A stretch of DNA of 64,000 nt from Bacillota bacterium (GTDB lineage Bacteria > Bacillota > Clostridia > Lachnospirales > Lachnospiraceae), in NCBI GenBank assembly GCA_023386815.1, contig JAEWIZ010000026.1, positions 62,001-126,000 on the forward strand. Reading direction: 5' to 3'. Both the position numbers and the translations under genes were made by a program. Under the pieces are notes generated by a model. It saw only the letters and a program-made list of their open reading frames with translations. It did no database searches and was not told where the DNA came from. How positions within the stretch are numbered: position 1 is the stretch's first letter; every line of letters starts with the position of its first letter. Below are positions 52,694 through 61,974 of this stretch, piece after piece.

Positions 52694-54010
52694 ATGAAAA
52701 AATTCTTATCTTTAATTCTTTCCTCAGTACTTGTTATGTCCTTATTAAGTGGATGCAGTAAAAGCTCAGGAAATGATACTTCCGGTGACGGAAGTACTTC
52801 AGGAAATAGCACAGGGGAAAAAACTGTAATAACATTTATGACTTCAGGAACTCAGGCTACTGAAGGAGAAGATTTTGAAACTCAAACACTTAAAAAATTA
52901 GTCGAAGCGAAATTCCCAAATGTAACTCTTGAGGTTACAAAGTTACCAGATGACCAGTACTATACTTCTTTAAAGACAAAATTAGCTACCGGTGAAGCAC
53001 CTGATATGATTTGGGTTCAGCCTCGTAATGCAGGAGCTAATGCAGTTTATTCTCTTGCAAAAGCTGGATATTTGGCAGATTTATCTGACCTAAATGCAGC
53101 TAATAATGTACCTGGAACAGTTGATTTTACTTATGATGGAAAAGTTTATGCGATCCCTTGCGGCGTTCAGTTCCTTGGTACTTATTATAATAAGGACATG
53201 TTCGAAGCGAATGGTATTGAAGTACCTACAGACTGGGATTCCTTCCTTGCAGCTTGTGAAACGCTAAAGAATGCAGGTATTCAACCAATCGTTATGGGTG
53301 ATAAGGACTCTTATGTAATGCAGTTTGGTCTATATCAGCTTGCAGCAAATGCAATCTATCCTAACAATCCTGAATTTGATAATCTTTTAGCAGATGGAAC
53401 AACAAAGTTCACTGATAAGGATACCTGGGATAAGGTACTTAGCATGTACAGCGAATTATATGAAAAAGGTTATATCGAAGAAGGTTCTCTCGGAATCGGA
53501 GCTTCTCAGGCGATTCAGCAGTTTATTGATGGACAGGCTGCTATGACCTTTGATGGTACTTTTAACGCTTCTGCTGTTAAGGCATCCGGTGCTGTCGAAT
53601 TCGAAAGAGGATATTTCCCTCTTCCTGGCAATGCCGCTGGTGAAACTACTTATGTAGCTGGTGCTCCTGGAGCAGGTCCTGCTGTTTATGCGGATTCCAA
53701 GAATGTGGAATTATGTAAAGAGATTTTAGAATACTGGTTTGATGCAGAATCTGATTTATGCAAGGCTTTCCAGAACAATCCAAGATTCATCACCTCTTAT
53801 GATGGTGCTCCGGTAGATCCTTTATTTACTAGCTTTATTGATGCATATAACAAATTTAATTCCTTCTACTGGTGTAATCAGGCTTGGCCAGCTGGAACAG
53901 AAAATGAGATGCAAGCTTTATTTGGAGAGCATATCGGTGGTCAGGGTACTACGATTGAGCAAATAACTCAGGGTATGCAAAATAAGTTCGAAGAATTATA
54001 TACCGAATAG
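52694..54010 (+). CDS. Sugar ABC transporter substrate-binding lipoprotein
   Basis: This 438-residue lipoprotein has a signal peptide with lipobox LSGC near residue 18 and a type II (MalE-like) binding fold: TFMTSGTQATEGEDFET, KLATGEAPDMIWVQPRN, then AIPCGVQFLGTYYNKDMFEANGI in parts. It captures an oligosaccharide for the two permeases downstream. AAAGGAGG precedes the ATG at 52694, which is preferred over a frame start 32 codons earlier that has no site. No ATPase gene is present, so it must share a general MsmK-type ATPase encoded elsewhere. Confidence 0.92.
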   Translation: MKKFLSLILSSVLVMSLLSGCSKSSGNDTSGDGSTSGNSTGEKTVITFMTSGTQATEGEDFETQTLKKLVEAKFPNVTLEVTKLPDDQYYTSLKTKLATGEAPDMIWVQPRNAGANAVYSLAKAGYLADLSDLNAANNVPGTVDFTYDGKVYAIPCGVQFLGTYYNKDMFEANGIEVPTDWDSFLAACETLKNAGIQPIVMGDKDSYVMQFGLYQLAANAIYPNNPEFDNLLADGTTKFTDKDTWDKVLSMYSELYEKGYIEEGSLGIGASQAIQQFIDGQAAMTFDGTFNASAVKASGAVEFERGYFPLPGNAAGETTYVAGAPGAGPAVYADSKNVELCKEILEYWFDAESDLCKAFQNNPRFITSYDGAPVDPLFTSFIDAYNKFNSFYWCNQAWPAGTENEMQALFGEHIGGQGTTIEQITQGMQNKFEELYTE

Positions 54011-54028
54011 GGTAAGAAAGCAAATAGG

Positions 54029-54054
54029 GGCAGTTACAGTCTTTTGTAGCTGCC
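54029..54054 (+). terminator. Hairpin between binding-protein and permease genes
   Basis: GGCAG and CTGCC, extended by TTAC/GTAG-like pairing, form a stem without a long T-run. It probably lowers read-through to the permeases. Confidence 0.5.
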
Positions 54055-54081
54055 TTTATGATCAGAAAGGAGTATGGAAAA

Positions 54082-54981
54082 ATGAAAAAAAAGCGTGCTG
54101 AAAAATCTCTTGTAATGACGAACCGTATGTACCTCTTTCTTATCCCGGCTTTGACATTGTTTGTTATTTTTTGGGTAATACCTTTGCTTATGTTGTTTCG
54201 TTATAGTATTACAAATTTTAATGGAATCAATCAGAATTACGACTTTGTAGGTTTTAAGAATTTTGTTACTTTGTGGAAAGAGAATATAATCGGTGTTTCA
54301 ATTAAGAATACCGTAACATATACATTGATCCTGGTGGTAGTAAGTAATGTCATTGGCCTTGCTCTTGCGATGGCCTTGAATGCTAAGATTAGGGCGAAGG
54401 GATTTTACCGAACTGCAGCGTATCTACCAACCCTATTTAGCGCTATTGTGATTGGCTTTATATGGACTTATGTATATATGCCAAGTAATGGTTTGATTGC
54501 TACCTTAATGAATCAGGTTGGCATGGATGGCTCCAAGTTTAACATTTTAGCTGGATTTAAATCAGCTCTCTATGGTATTACAATTGTTGATATCTGGAAG
54601 AACATCGGTACAGCTATGATTATTTATCTTGCGGGTCTTCAGACAATCGATGATAGTATGTTGGAGGCAGGTCAGATTGATGGATGTACGGGCTTCCAGT
54701 TGATGAGATTTGTTAAACTTCCGCTGATATCCGCTACGATTACCATTAATGTGATTTTAAGTGTTATTTCCGGTTTAAAGGCCTTTGACTATGTATTTAT
54801 TATGACAAACGGTGGTCCGGGTAAATCGACCAATACGCTTATGTATACGATATATAAAATAGCATTTACGGATCAGATGCTTGGTAAATCAGCGGCGTTG
54901 AGTGTAATAGCATTTATCGTAATTATTGCAATAACGATCGTTATGTTGTTCTTTATGAATAAAAGGGAGGTTGAGTTATAA
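54082..54981 (+). CDS. Sugar ABC transporter permease (MalF/UgpA type)
   Basis: This 299-residue permease has six membrane segments. The coupling motif EAGQIDGCTGFQLMRFVKLPL (EAA loop) is seen near 205-225. It opens YLFLIPALTLFVIFWVIPLL. It forms the channel with the next gene product. The start is ATG 54082, seven bases after AAGGAG; the frame's earlier ATG at 54058 lies before that site. It overlaps the second permease gene by one base (TAATG). Confidence 0.93.
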   Translation: MKKKRAEKSLVMTNRMYLFLIPALTLFVIFWVIPLLMLFRYSITNFNGINQNYDFVGFKNFVTLWKENIIGVSIKNTVTYTLILVVVSNVIGLALAMALNAKIRAKGFYRTAAYLPTLFSAIVIGFIWTYVYMPSNGLIATLMNQVGMDGSKFNILAGFKSALYGITIVDIWKNIGTAMIIYLAGLQTIDDSMLEAGQIDGCTGFQLMRFVKLPLISATITINVILSVISGLKAFDYVFIMTNGGPGKSTNTLMYTIYKIAFTDQMLGKSAALSVIAFIVIIAITIVMLFFMNKREVEL

Positions 54982-55811
54982 TGCAGAAGAAAAACGTTTC
55001 AAAGTTAATTATTCATATACTGCTGTGTCTATATACGGTAATAACGCTGGCTCCGCTCGTAATTGTGCTTTCCAGTTCCTTTCGTAGTATCGACAACATG
55101 ACCTCTCATATTAAGCTGTTCAGCGAGTTTAAATTAGATAGTTATATATCAGCATTTACCAGAATGAACTTTCCTGTGGTATTTATGAATAGTGTCTTAA
55201 CTACCTTTGGCTCTGTAATTATCATTGTTTTAATCGCTTCTATGGCAGCATATCCAATTGCTAGGATTAAAAATAAAAAGAGTAGATTCTTATATTATTT
55301 CTTTATCGCAGGACTTGTAATTCCGTCTCAGATGGTTATCATTCCGATTGCGCAGATGTTTAATAATTTAGGGATAGCATATAACCGCTTTACACCAATG
55401 ATTATGTTTATCACTTGTAGTTTACCGTTTTCTACCTTCCTATTTACCGGATTTATGGGAAGCGTACCGATCAGCATTGAAGAAGCGGCATATATTGACG
55501 GAAGCAGCTTATTCCGCAGATATTTTGGTATTGTATTTCCCTTATTAAAGCCAGCAACGGTTTCAGTAATTATCACACAGGGTATCTGGATTTGGAATGA
55601 TTATTTCTTCCCAATGGTATTCGTATCAAGATCCTCCCAATTCAGTCTCCCGGTGGCAATGATTCAATTCCTTGGCGACCGTGAGAATCCGGCGCAGTGG
55701 AACGTACTGTTTGCTTCCTGTATTCTCTGTGCTCTGCCACTTGTGGTACTGTTTTTGGTGTTCCAGAAGCAATTCGTAAATGGTGTGGCAGCCGGTGCTG
55801 TCAAGGGCTAG
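54981..55811 (+). CDS. Sugar ABC transporter permease (MalG/UgpE type)
   Basis: This 276-residue second channel subunit has six membrane segments and the EAA-type coupling loop EEAAYIDGSSLFRRYFGIVFPLLKP near 165-190 (in parts). VIPSQMVIIPIAQMFNNLGI is typical of the MalG group. It begins in the stop of the first permease, so translation is coupled. It is followed after 90 bases by the GH78-like gene, which probably hydrolyses the imported sugar. Confidence 0.93.
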   Translation: MQKKNVSKLIIHILLCLYTVITLAPLVIVLSSSFRSIDNMTSHIKLFSEFKLDSYISAFTRMNFPVVFMNSVLTTFGSVIIIVLIASMAAYPIARIKNKKSRFLYYFFIAGLVIPSQMVIIPIAQMFNNLGIAYNRFTPMIMFITCSLPFSTFLFTGFMGSVPISIEEAAYIDGSSLFRRYFGIVFPLLKPATVSVIITQGIWIWNDYFFPMVFVSRSSQFSLPVAMIQFLGDRENPAQWNVLFASCILCALPLVVLFLVFQKQFVNGVAAGAVKG

Positions 55812-55901
55812 AGGACACTTTAAATTAAACTGAAGGAAAAGAATTTTGCAAGATAGTGGATTTATTTGAAAGTCTAAAAGTTGATGCAAAGGAGAAATTC
55901 T

Positions 55902-57479
55902 ATGGCGGGATATGTGAATACAATAAAAGATTTTAAAACCAAGGAAAATCCAGAGTTTTTGAATAGGGTAAAGGAATTACAGCCAGAGTTGTACCATAAA
56001 AACCTTCCTCCGGTAAATAATATTACGATTAGTAAAACCGAGGATAAGGAGTGGGTAATTACTGGTCGTAAGAGCTATGAGCCTGAGGAAAAAATAATGC
56101 TACAAAAGGGTACACCGATTTGTTTTGAGTTTTCAAATCATCAGGTAGGTTATATTCGCTTCTTCCTGGAGGTTGTGGGCAGTCCTCTGGATGCTCCTGT
56201 GCATCTGAGAATCAAGCTGGGAGAAATACTGGACGAGCTTGGAGAGGATACGAAGGACTATCAGGGATGGTTAAGCAGCTCCTGGCTTCAAGAGGAATAT
56301 ATCCATGTGGATGTTGCACCTGGCTGGGTGGAATTGCCGCGTAGATTCGCTTATCGTTATCTCAGTATAGAGATCTTAAATGAGTCTCTGAAATATCAAA
56401 TTGGTGTGACAAGCGTTATCAGCAAAACAGTTACCTCAGCTATGGAAGAGGCAATTGAGGCTTTACCAAGTGATACAACACCACTAATAAAGGAAATGGA
56501 TGAAGCAGCAATTAGAACTCTGAGAGATTGTATGCAACTTGTATTTGAGGATGGACCAAAGAGAGATCGCAGACTTTGGATCGGAGATTTAAGGCTGCAG
56601 GCATTGACCAATTATTATACCTTTAAAAACATGGAGCTTGTAAAACGTTGTATTTATATGTTTGCCGGGATTACCATAGGTGACGGCAGGGTTGGTGCCT
56701 GTTTTTATATTGAACCAAAGCTGCAAGTAGATGATACAGTGTTGTTCGATTATTCCTTATTCTTTATTTCATGCTTGTATGACTACTATGAGACCACGAA
56801 GGATAAGAGCTTCCTGGCAGAGTTGTGGCCTACCGCTCTTAGACAAGTTGAATTGTCAAAGGAACGTCTGGGTGAAGATGGATTATTAAAGGACAGTGAG
56901 GACTGGTGGTGCTTCCTGGATTGGGGCGATAATTTAAATAAACAGGCAGGCGCTCAGGGTGTATTTATCTATACGGTAAAACAGGCAATTTATCTTGCTG
57001 AAATTATGGAGGATCAACAGGCTTTAACAATGCTGCAGGAGTTATGTGAGACGTTAACTCTTGCTGCCTTAAGTAAACTGTGGGATGAACAACAGCAGGT
57101 GTTCCATAGTGGTGAGACACGTCAGATTTCTGTTGTGTCACAGGTATGGATGCTGCTCTCAGGCATATTGGAGAAGGAGGTTGCTAATAAGCTTATTGAC
57201 CGGCTATTAGCAAATGAGGTTTCACTTCCTTTGTCCACTCCTTATATGTATCACTACTATGTCGAGGCATTGCTCCAATATAACCGAAAAGAGGCTGCAA
57301 TCAAAATTATGAGAGAATATTGGGGTGGAATGCTTCAGCAGGGCGCCGATACCTTCTGGGAGTTATATAACCCGGCAGATGATAGTTTTTCACCTTATGG
57401 CACCAAGGTAATTAACAGCTACTGCCACGCATGGAGCTGTACTCCTTCCTATTTTATTCGTAAGTATGATTTAAAATAA
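55902..57479 (+). CDS. GH78-like (alpha-L-rhamnosidase family) protein
   Basis: This 525-residue protein has a beta-rich N-terminal part (about 1-185) and an alpha/alpha six-barrel C-terminal part. The GH78 core DGPKRDRRLWIGD lies near 217-229. In classical enzymes the pattern is D-C-P-x-R-E/D...W-x-x-D, and the residue matching the general acid Glu is Asp here. The downstream motif DWGDNLNKQAGAQGVF and WELYNPADDSFSPYGTKVINSYCHAW resembles the GH78 end. There is no signal peptide, so it acts in the cytosol. It is last in the transporter operon, so imported rhamnose-containing or related oligosaccharides are the likely substrate. The ATG has AAAGGAG. Confidence 0.82.
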   Translation: MAGYVNTIKDFKTKENPEFLNRVKELQPELYHKNLPPVNNITISKTEDKEWVITGRKSYEPEEKIMLQKGTPICFEFSNHQVGYIRFFLEVVGSPLDAPVHLRIKLGEILDELGEDTKDYQGWLSSSWLQEEYIHVDVAPGWVELPRRFAYRYLSIEILNESLKYQIGVTSVISKTVTSAMEEAIEALPSDTTPLIKEMDEAAIRTLRDCMQLVFEDGPKRDRRLWIGDLRLQALTNYYTFKNMELVKRCIYMFAGITIGDGRVGACFYIEPKLQVDDTVLFDYSLFFISCLYDYYETTKDKSFLAELWPTALRQVELSKERLGEDGLLKDSEDWWCFLDWGDNLNKQAGAQGVFIYTVKQAIYLAEIMEDQQALTMLQELCETLTLAALSKLWDEQQQVFHSGETRQISVVSQVWMLLSGILEKEVANKLIDRLLANEVSLPLSTPYMYHYYVEALLQYNRKEAAIKIMREYWGGMLQQGADTFWELYNPADDSFSPYGTKVINSYCHAWSCTPSYFIRKYDLK

Positions 57480-57507
57480 ATACATCATTATTTCCTGTTT
57501 TTATCAC

Positions 57508-57538
57508 AAAAGGTCTTGTAACTGTACAAGACCTTTTT
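57508..57538 (+). terminator. Terminator of the sugar transporter operon
   Basis: AAAAGGTCTTGTA and TACAAGACCTTTTT form a 12-13 bp stem with a short loop and T-run. Confidence 0.88.
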
Positions 57539-57624
57539 GTTATAGGTAGATTTATTTTTAATTTACAGTGATGGAATAGTATGGTAGATTAATATTAAAA
57601 AATAGGAATCTTAAAGGAGAAAAA

Positions 57625-58107
57625 ATGAAAGCAGTTGTCGTATACTATTCATTAGACGGAAATACAGAATTAATTGCAGATATGATTTCAAAAGAAGTTG
57701 GCGCAGACAAGATAAAATTACAGCCTGAAAAGGAGATAGCCAAGGAAGGGTTTAAAAAGTTTTTCTGGGGCGGAAAAAGCGTAGTTTTCAAGGAGAAGCC
57801 CACACTATTAAATAAGAATCTAAATCTGGATGCTTACGATACCGTAATCATTGGTACTCCCATCTGGGCAGGTTCCTTTACGCCTGCAATCCTTTCCTTT
57901 GTATCTAGGGTTCCGTTAAATGGCAAAAAGCTTCATCTATTTGCCTGTTGTTCTGGAGGCGATACCGGTAAATGCTTTACAAAATTGAAGGAAATGTTAC
58001 AGGGCAGTACGATAATCAGTACAGCACGTTTTGTAGATCCCATCAAGGATGAGAGACAAAAAGTAGAAGAGCAGGTTGGAAAGTTGTGTAACTCTATAAA
58101 AGAATAG
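57625..58107 (+). CDS. Flavodoxin-family protein
   Basis: This 160-residue FMN-binding fold has the phosphate loop YYSLDGNTELIADMI at the N terminus (slot S/T-x-x-G-N-T) and a second loop IIGTPIWAGSFTPAILSF. FACCSGGDTGKCFTKL follows. It carries electrons or is a flavodoxin-like oxidoreductase. The middle has a basic insert (FKKFFWGGKSVVFKEKP) seen in many Firmicutes flavodoxin-like proteins. AAAGGAG precedes the ATG. It lies 185 bases upstream of the flavodiiron gene, separated by a terminator. Confidence 0.88.
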   Translation: MKAVVVYYSLDGNTELIADMISKEVGADKIKLQPEKEIAKEGFKKFFWGGKSVVFKEKPTLLNKNLNLDAYDTVIIGTPIWAGSFTPAILSFVSRVPLNGKKLHLFACCSGGDTGKCFTKLKEMLQGSTIISTARFVDPIKDERQKVEEQVGKLCNSIKE

Positions 58108-58201
58108 GCATAATTCCGAGTTTATAGAAAATGCAATGGATAAAGATAAATAGGTTTTTATTGAATGACAAGTGATATTAAATTAATAATGATATTTTTA
58201 T

Positions 58202-58235
58202 AAAACTGTGAATACAATCACAGTTTTATTTTATT
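58202..58235 (+). terminator. Terminator of the flavodoxin-family gene
   Basis: A perfect ten-bp stem (AAAACTGTGA/TCACAGTTTT) with a six-base loop is followed by T-rich sequence. A half copy of the TGACAAGTGA repeat lies at 58166-58175 just upstream. Confidence 0.83.
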
Positions 58236-58292
58236 GATTGAGGTATTCTAAAGTCAAGTTAAGGATAACATAATTTGAAGGAGGAATCATAT

Positions 58293-59522
58293 ATGAGTTT
58301 TGTAAAAATGTCAGAGAAAGTATTCTGGATTGGTAAGGTTGATGATAGAAAGGTTCCTTTCCATCGATTGATCTTGGAAAGAGGAACAACCTATAATAGC
58401 TATTTGTTATTAACAGAGAAACCTACCATAATTGATACGGTAGATTTAATGTACGGTAAGGAATATATGGACAATCTTATTAAGTTGATTGACCCGGAAG
58501 AAATTCAATATATCGTAATTAATCATGTAGAGCCGGATCATGCAGGAGCGCTGCCGGCACTTGCAGCAAAAGCCAAGAATGCTAAGATTGTCTCAACTGA
58601 GCTTGGTGCATCGATACTAAAGGATATGTTTAAGCTTCATCATCGGGAGTTTATCACAGTATCAGATGGAGATACTCTGGATATTGGAGGAGATGTGTTG
58701 AAATTCTTTGAAACACCATACCTTCATACGGAAGAAACGATGATTACTTATAGTACAGAAGACTGCGTATTATATCCCTGTGATTTATTCAGTACTCACA
58801 TCGCGACTTATGATCTATTTAATGATCTGGCCGAAGAGTCTGACTATGTGGAGGATTTTAAGGTATATTACAATTTAATTATGTCACCGCACCGACCATA
58901 TGTCAGAGATATGTTAAGTAAGACAAAGGATCTGGATATTAAGGTGATTGCCCCATCACATGGGTATATCCTAAGAAAGGATCCTGACAAATTTATTGAT
59001 ATTTATGAAGAATTGAGCCGTTTAAATCCGTCTACCAAGAGAGTTGTCATTGCCTATAGCACTATGACAGGTAATACTACAAAACTTGCTCAGAAGATAT
59101 CAGAAGGCTTAGAATCAGCAGGTGTTGAAGCTGAGATTGTCAATCTCAAAAATGCGGATCTAGAGGAAGTAAAGGCTAAGATATTAGAGAGTGACGGTTT
59201 GTTGGTGGGAAGTTCCACAAAATACGGTGATATGGTTGGAGCGGTGGAGGAACTCTTAAAATCCTTAAAGGGTTCTGATGTAAAAGGAAAGCTGGCAGCA
59301 GCCTTTGGTTCCTATGGCTGGAGTGGAGAAGCTATCATGTATGTTGAGGATTATCTAAACGAAGCAGGCTTTAAGGTCATTAACCAAAAATATATGATCG
59401 CCGGTCAGGGGATGGACACCCCTCTGCTACCCCTTAGAATCAAATTTGCAAAGGATGAAGGGTTGGAAGCAGCAAATATCGCTGGGCGTGTATTTGGTGA
59501 GCAGATACTGGTTAACGCATAG
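58293..59522 (+). CDS. fprA: A-type flavodiiron protein (FprA)
   Basis: This 409-residue enzyme reduces oxygen to water or nitric oxide to nitrous oxide, protecting anaerobes. The N-terminal metallo-beta-lactamase-like half has the diiron motif HVEPDHAG near 77-84, then TPYLHTEETM and PCDLFSTHIATYD (further ligands), and SHGYI. The C-terminal flavodoxin half begins near 250 with YSTMTGNTTKLAQKI and contains GSSTKYGDMV and AAFGSYGWSG. Length is typical for class A. The ATG follows AAGGAGG; an upstream TTG in frame lies on the site. No rubredoxin gene is adjacent. Confidence 0.94.
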   Translation: MSFVKMSEKVFWIGKVDDRKVPFHRLILERGTTYNSYLLLTEKPTIIDTVDLMYGKEYMDNLIKLIDPEEIQYIVINHVEPDHAGALPALAAKAKNAKIVSTELGASILKDMFKLHHREFITVSDGDTLDIGGDVLKFFETPYLHTEETMITYSTEDCVLYPCDLFSTHIATYDLFNDLAEESDYVEDFKVYYNLIMSPHRPYVRDMLSKTKDLDIKVIAPSHGYILRKDPDKFIDIYEELSRLNPSTKRVVIAYSTMTGNTTKLAQKISEGLESAGVEAEIVNLKNADLEEVKAKILESDGLLVGSSTKYGDMVGAVEELLKSLKGSDVKGKLAAAFGSYGWSGEAIMYVEDYLNEAGFKVINQKYMIAGQGMDTPLLPLRIKFAKDEGLEAANIAGRVFGEQILVNA

Positions 59523-59554
59523 GATAGGTTAATTCACAAAATTTAAGACATTAA

Positions 59555-59606
59555 AAACCCTATAAAAAGGTTAGTGAAAATAGCCTGTTTTATAGGGTTT
59601 CTTATT
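59555..59606. terminator. Terminator after the flavodiiron gene
   Basis: A perfect 13-bp stem (AAACCCTATAAAA/TTTTATAGGGTTT) with a 20-base loop serves as terminator for the plus-strand gene. Confidence 0.83.
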
Positions 59607-59634
59607 AGTGTTGTAAGCAAGTTACTTTTGTCAA

Positions 59635-59684
59635 CTGTAGTTTTAAATTATATTGTAAGCTGTAGTTTTAAGTTATATTGTGAA
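59635..59684. repeat. Two tandem 25-bp repeats
   Basis: Two units starting CTGTAGTTTTAA and running through TTATATTGT lie end to end with a 25-base period and a few changes. They sit between convergent genes, just past the stop of the flavoenzyme gene. Confidence 0.55.
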
Positions 59685-59738
59685 CTTATAATTGTCAGTG
59701 AGTTTTTTGTGATTTATTTTGCATTAAACCACTGGTAC

Positions 59739-61700
59739 TTAATAAATAGACATCGCCGCTACGAAGGCCTGTCGAATAGCATCGTAAACCTTGGAGGCTT
59801 TAACACAATCTCCGATCTTAAAAACACGAACATCTTTACCGGCACCTTCAAGAGCCTGTGCTTCTGCGGAGTTAGCTGCCATGCCAAGAGCATAGATAAC
59901 GGTGTCTGCTTCCAGTATAAGCTCTTTTCCATTTTTATCAATTGCTTTAACCTGATTAGGGTTAATCTCTGTACATTTGGTGTTTGTCAGCACAGAAACC
60001 AACTGCTCCATTTCATGTAGTAGACCAATTCGATGCATCGGATAGGAATCTGGTGAAACCTTATCGCCCATCTCAAGTATCGTTACCTCTCTGCCTTCTT
60101 TCGCTAAGTTGAGAGCTGTTTCACAGCCAACAAGGCCACCACCTACCATAATAACCTTCTTACCAACTTTGCTGATATCACGGTAAGCGTCCAGAGCCTT
60201 CATTGCTGTATCAATTCCTTTTACTTTCGGTGTAATTGGAGAGGAGCCCACCGCAATAATAATTGCATCAGCTTCACAAGCAGCAATATCCTCAGGAGAG
60301 AATACCTTATTATAAATAATTTTGATATCCCGTTCTATCACACGACGAATTAATAAGTCCTTAAAGTCACGAAGATCTGTCTTATAATAATCGTGATCGG
60401 TGAAGAAAAGTAAGCCACCTAACTTATCCTCTTTTTCGATTAAAGTCACCCTATGGCCTCGGTCATACGCAGTAATGGCTGCCTGCATACCTGCAACACC
60501 ACCACCGACAACTAAGACATTTCGAACGCCTTCCGGTTGCTTCTTTAAGAAATCCAGATCGTAGAAGAATTCCGTGGGATTTACCGTACAACCGAAGATA
60601 TTTGGCATCTCACTAATCTCTACACCCTCCAAAGGTCCAGGGAAGCATTTAAAGCATCTGAGACAGGGGTTGATATCGGATTCCCTACCTTCCTTGGCCT
60701 TCTTTGCAAAGTCAGGATCCGCGGTTACTTGTCTTCCCAGTGCAACAAAATCACATTTTCCCTCTCTAATTAATTCTTCAGCCAACTCAGGACTATTGAT
60801 GCCGCCAACGACCACCACGGGAACTTTGATCGCTTTTTTTAGCTCCGCAGACAGTTCGGCATTTAAGCCATGTTTGTGGAACAGGGAGGAGAATTCACCG
60901 CTTAAGATGGGATTACGGTATACACCAATAGACATGTGTATGAGATCCACATAAGGCTCTGCCATTTTGCAAAATTCTACGGTTTCCAAAATACCCATGC
61001 CGTTTTCCATGCATTCCTCACCGCTGACCCGAATCTCAATAATAAAATCTTTTCCCATTGCCTCACGAACCGCTTTTATTAATGCCAGAGGAAAGCGGGC
61101 TCTATTTTCTAAGGAGCCACCATATTCATCAGCTCTGTGATTGGTACGGGAGGAGAGAAATTGGTGTAACAACCAGCCATGACCTGCGTGAATCATAACA
61201 CCATCGGTACCGGCTTCCTGCATGAATTTTGAAGCGATAATAAAATGGTTTGTGACCTCTTGCATCTTATGTTCGTCCATAGCAATGATCTCCATTCCGT
61301 CAGGACGAAGATAACCCATTGGACCAAGTCCAAATTCAACTCCTGGAATCTTTTCAACAGATTCACCGCAGTGGGATAATTCAATCAGACATTTTGCTCC
61401 AGCAGCTTTAACCCGTGATACCAGACTTTTCATCTTAGCCATGGTTGGATCATGAAAGTTGCTATAATCAATGGGTGGGAAGGGTTCCCGGGAGGCTCCA
61501 ACAAAATCCACCGGTGTTTCTCCGATAGTAACCTGTGCACATCCGCCCTCTGCTCTGGCACACATAGCATGATCCAGGATAAAATCCAGACCTGGAATAT
61601 TGATAAAGGTTCCGCAATAAATAGGTGAGGCAATAATACGGTTCTTGTAGGTATGAGTGCCTACCTGGATGGGAGTAAAAAGATTAGGGAATTTACTCAT
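59739..61700 (-). CDS. NADH:flavin oxidoreductase / 2,4-dienoyl-CoA reductase-like enzyme
   Basis: This 653-residue enzyme of the Old Yellow Enzyme (FadH/enoate reductase) group starts with an FMN barrel (about 1-340) with catalytic-face motifs IHAGHGWLLHQFLSSRTNHR and EYGGSLENRARFPL. A [4Fe-4S] site follows with CLRCFKCF and a later Cys in FGCTVNP. The C-terminal half has an FAD Rossmann motif GGGVAGMQAA and an NAD(P) one GGGLVGCETA. It would reduce a C=C bond of an enoate, dienoyl-CoA or similar compound. It is divergent from a TetR regulator. AAGGAGG precedes the minus-strand ATG. Confidence 0.9.
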   Translation of the reverse strand: MSKFPNLFTPIQVGTHTYKNRIIASPIYCGTFINIPGLDFILDHAMCARAEGGCAQVTIGETPVDFVGASREPFPPIDYSNFHDPTMAKMKSLVSRVKAAGAKCLIELSHCGESVEKIPGVEFGLGPMGYLRPDGMEIIAMDEHKMQEVTNHFIIASKFMQEAGTDGVMIHAGHGWLLHQFLSSRTNHRADEYGGSLENRARFPLALIKAVREAMGKDFIIEIRVSGEECMENGMGILETVEFCKMAEPYVDLIHMSIGVYRNPILSGEFSSLFHKHGLNAELSAELKKAIKVPVVVVGGINSPELAEELIREGKCDFVALGRQVTADPDFAKKAKEGRESDINPCLRCFKCFPGPLEGVEISEMPNIFGCTVNPTEFFYDLDFLKKQPEGVRNVLVVGGGVAGMQAAITAYDRGHRVTLIEKEDKLGGLLFFTDHDYYKTDLRDFKDLLIRRVIERDIKIIYNKVFSPEDIAACEADAIIIAVGSSPITPKVKGIDTAMKALDAYRDISKVGKKVIMVGGGLVGCETALNLAKEGREVTILEMGDKVSPDSYPMHRIGLLHEMEQLVSVLTNTKCTEINPNQVKAIDKNGKELILEADTVIYALGMAANSAEAQALEGAGKDVRVFKIGDCVKASKVYDAIRQAFVAAMSIY

Positions 61701-61812
61701 AATGATTCCTCCTTATAATTTAGATGATTAGAGTATCAGAAGCCATGTTGCTCTGGAAAAACTATGTATAGATGACTTTGATACGAAATGTGTAATGCTT
61801 TGTTATAAAAAT

Positions 61813-61841
61813 ATCATAGCAAATCTATTGAAACGAAACAA
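61813..61841 (-). promoter_or_regulatory. Possible promoter of the flavoenzyme gene
   Basis: Read on the minus strand, TTGTTT and TATGAT are 17 bases apart, about 110 bases before the ATG. The match is moderate. Confidence 0.4.
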
Positions 61842-61944
61842 ACGATAAAGCTTCCTTAAGATGTTGGATATACAACAAATACACAATCCGGTGTTGATTT
61901 TCTCTTAATATTTGTTAAAATTAAATAAAAAAGATGAATTATTT

Positions 61945-61953
61945 TGTTATAAT
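61945..61953 (+). promoter_or_regulatory. Extended -10 promoter of the TetR gene
   Basis: TGT followed by a perfect TATAAT lies 22 bases before the start codon; no -35 is obvious. Confidence 0.5.
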
Positions 61954-61974
61954 AGACGAGGGAAAGAGGATGTT

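Noticed and set aside
59574..60020. Plus-strand frame of 148 codons overlapping the flavoenzyme gene
   Set aside because: Most of it is antisense to a well-supported coding region and it includes the tandem repeat; no ribosome site.
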